This document shows, in pieces, positions 12,205 through 12,228 of a DNA stretch of 12,228 nt. The first letter of the stretch is position 1. Each line of letters opens with the position of its first letter. Where the stretch lies: the NCBI GenBank assembly GCA_004552965.1, contig SFMU01000056.1:1-12228 (forward strand). The letters are read 5' to 3'. The position numbers and the translations under genes are program-made. The notes beneath the pieces were generated by a model, which saw only the letters and a list, made by a program, of their open reading frames with translations, made no database searches and was not told the origin of the DNA. The DNA is from Bacteroidales bacterium. GTDB taxonomy: Bacteria > Bacteroidota > Bacteroidia > Bacteroidales > UBA932.

Positions 12205-12228
12205 AACACAGGGTTTTGGACTTGGTCC
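12205..12228. repeat. Right terminal inverted repeat of the insertion sequence
   Basis: TTTTGGACTTGGTCC (12214-12228) is the perfect complement of the left end; AACACA (12205-12210) continues the match after three mismatches. The last base of the repeat is the last base of the window. Confidence 0.93.

Larger units (their letters stand above)
10752..12228 (-). mobile_element. Complete ISL3-like insertion sequence (ISAon1-type), 1477 bp
   Basis: The element is bounded by terminal inverted repeats whose outer 15 bases are identical: GGACCAAGTCCAAAA at 10752-10766 and its complement at 12214-12228. They extend to 24 bases with three mismatches. Inside, on the minus strand, lie two overlapping transposase genes: an N-terminal-region protein and a DDE catalytic protein. 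The second stop codon lies at the inner edge of the left repeat. Domain content matches the ISL3 superfamily; the two-part layout matches what I recall of ISAon1-type elements in Alistipes and relatives. The right end coincides with the window end, so the target duplication cannot be read. Confidence 0.92.

Overview
The window looks like chromosomal DNA from a member of the Bacteroidota, most likely order Bacteroidales and possibly the Alistipes/Rikenellaceae side. The evidence is several promoter-like boxes of the Bacteroidota form TAnnTTTG just upstream of genes, AT-rich leaders without strong Shine-Dalgarno sequences, an AraC-type regulator fused to membrane helices, lipid A synthesis (so a Gram-negative envelope), and an ISL3-like insertion sequence whose two-gene layout resembles ISAon1 elements. 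The genus is only a guess.

Layout. At the left edge is the 3' part of a membrane-anchored AraC-family regulator (+). A gene-poor stretch of about 310 bases follows, with two terminators and possible coding debris. Next, on the minus strand, come an OmpA-domain lipoprotein and glyceraldehyde-3-phosphate dehydrogenase (gap). A divergent promoter region carries a notable row of five TGCA boxes and leads into surE-lpxB (+). These converge, with overlapping stop codons, on a membrane-anchored GH25 muramidase (-). A second divergent region leads to an exported C1-family cysteine peptidase, whose stop codon abuts the pssA start codon (+). A third plus-strand cluster holds a lipoprotein of unknown function, a DEDDy 3'-5' exonuclease and an RlmI-like rRNA methyltransferase, joined by overlaps. 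Then come tRNA-Cys(GCA) with its own promoter and a strong terminator, a G+C-rich intergenic segment, and a complete 1477-bp insertion sequence whose right inverted repeat ends exactly at the last base of the window.

Functionally this is mostly core metabolism and envelope biology: glycolysis (gap), lipid A (lpxB), phospholipid (pssA), peptidoglycan attachment and cleavage (OmpA lipoprotein, GH25), secreted proteolysis, and RNA processing or modification (exonuclease, methyltransferase, tRNA-Cys). The only clear mobile part is the insertion sequence. Its transposase is split over two frames that would need a +1 shift or a separate TTG start to be joined.

I did not find a convincing new defence or mobile system. 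The items most worth checking are the TGCA array in the gap leader, the split-frame transposase, the unidentified lipoprotein coupled to the exonuclease, and the G+C-rich segment beside the insertion sequence.
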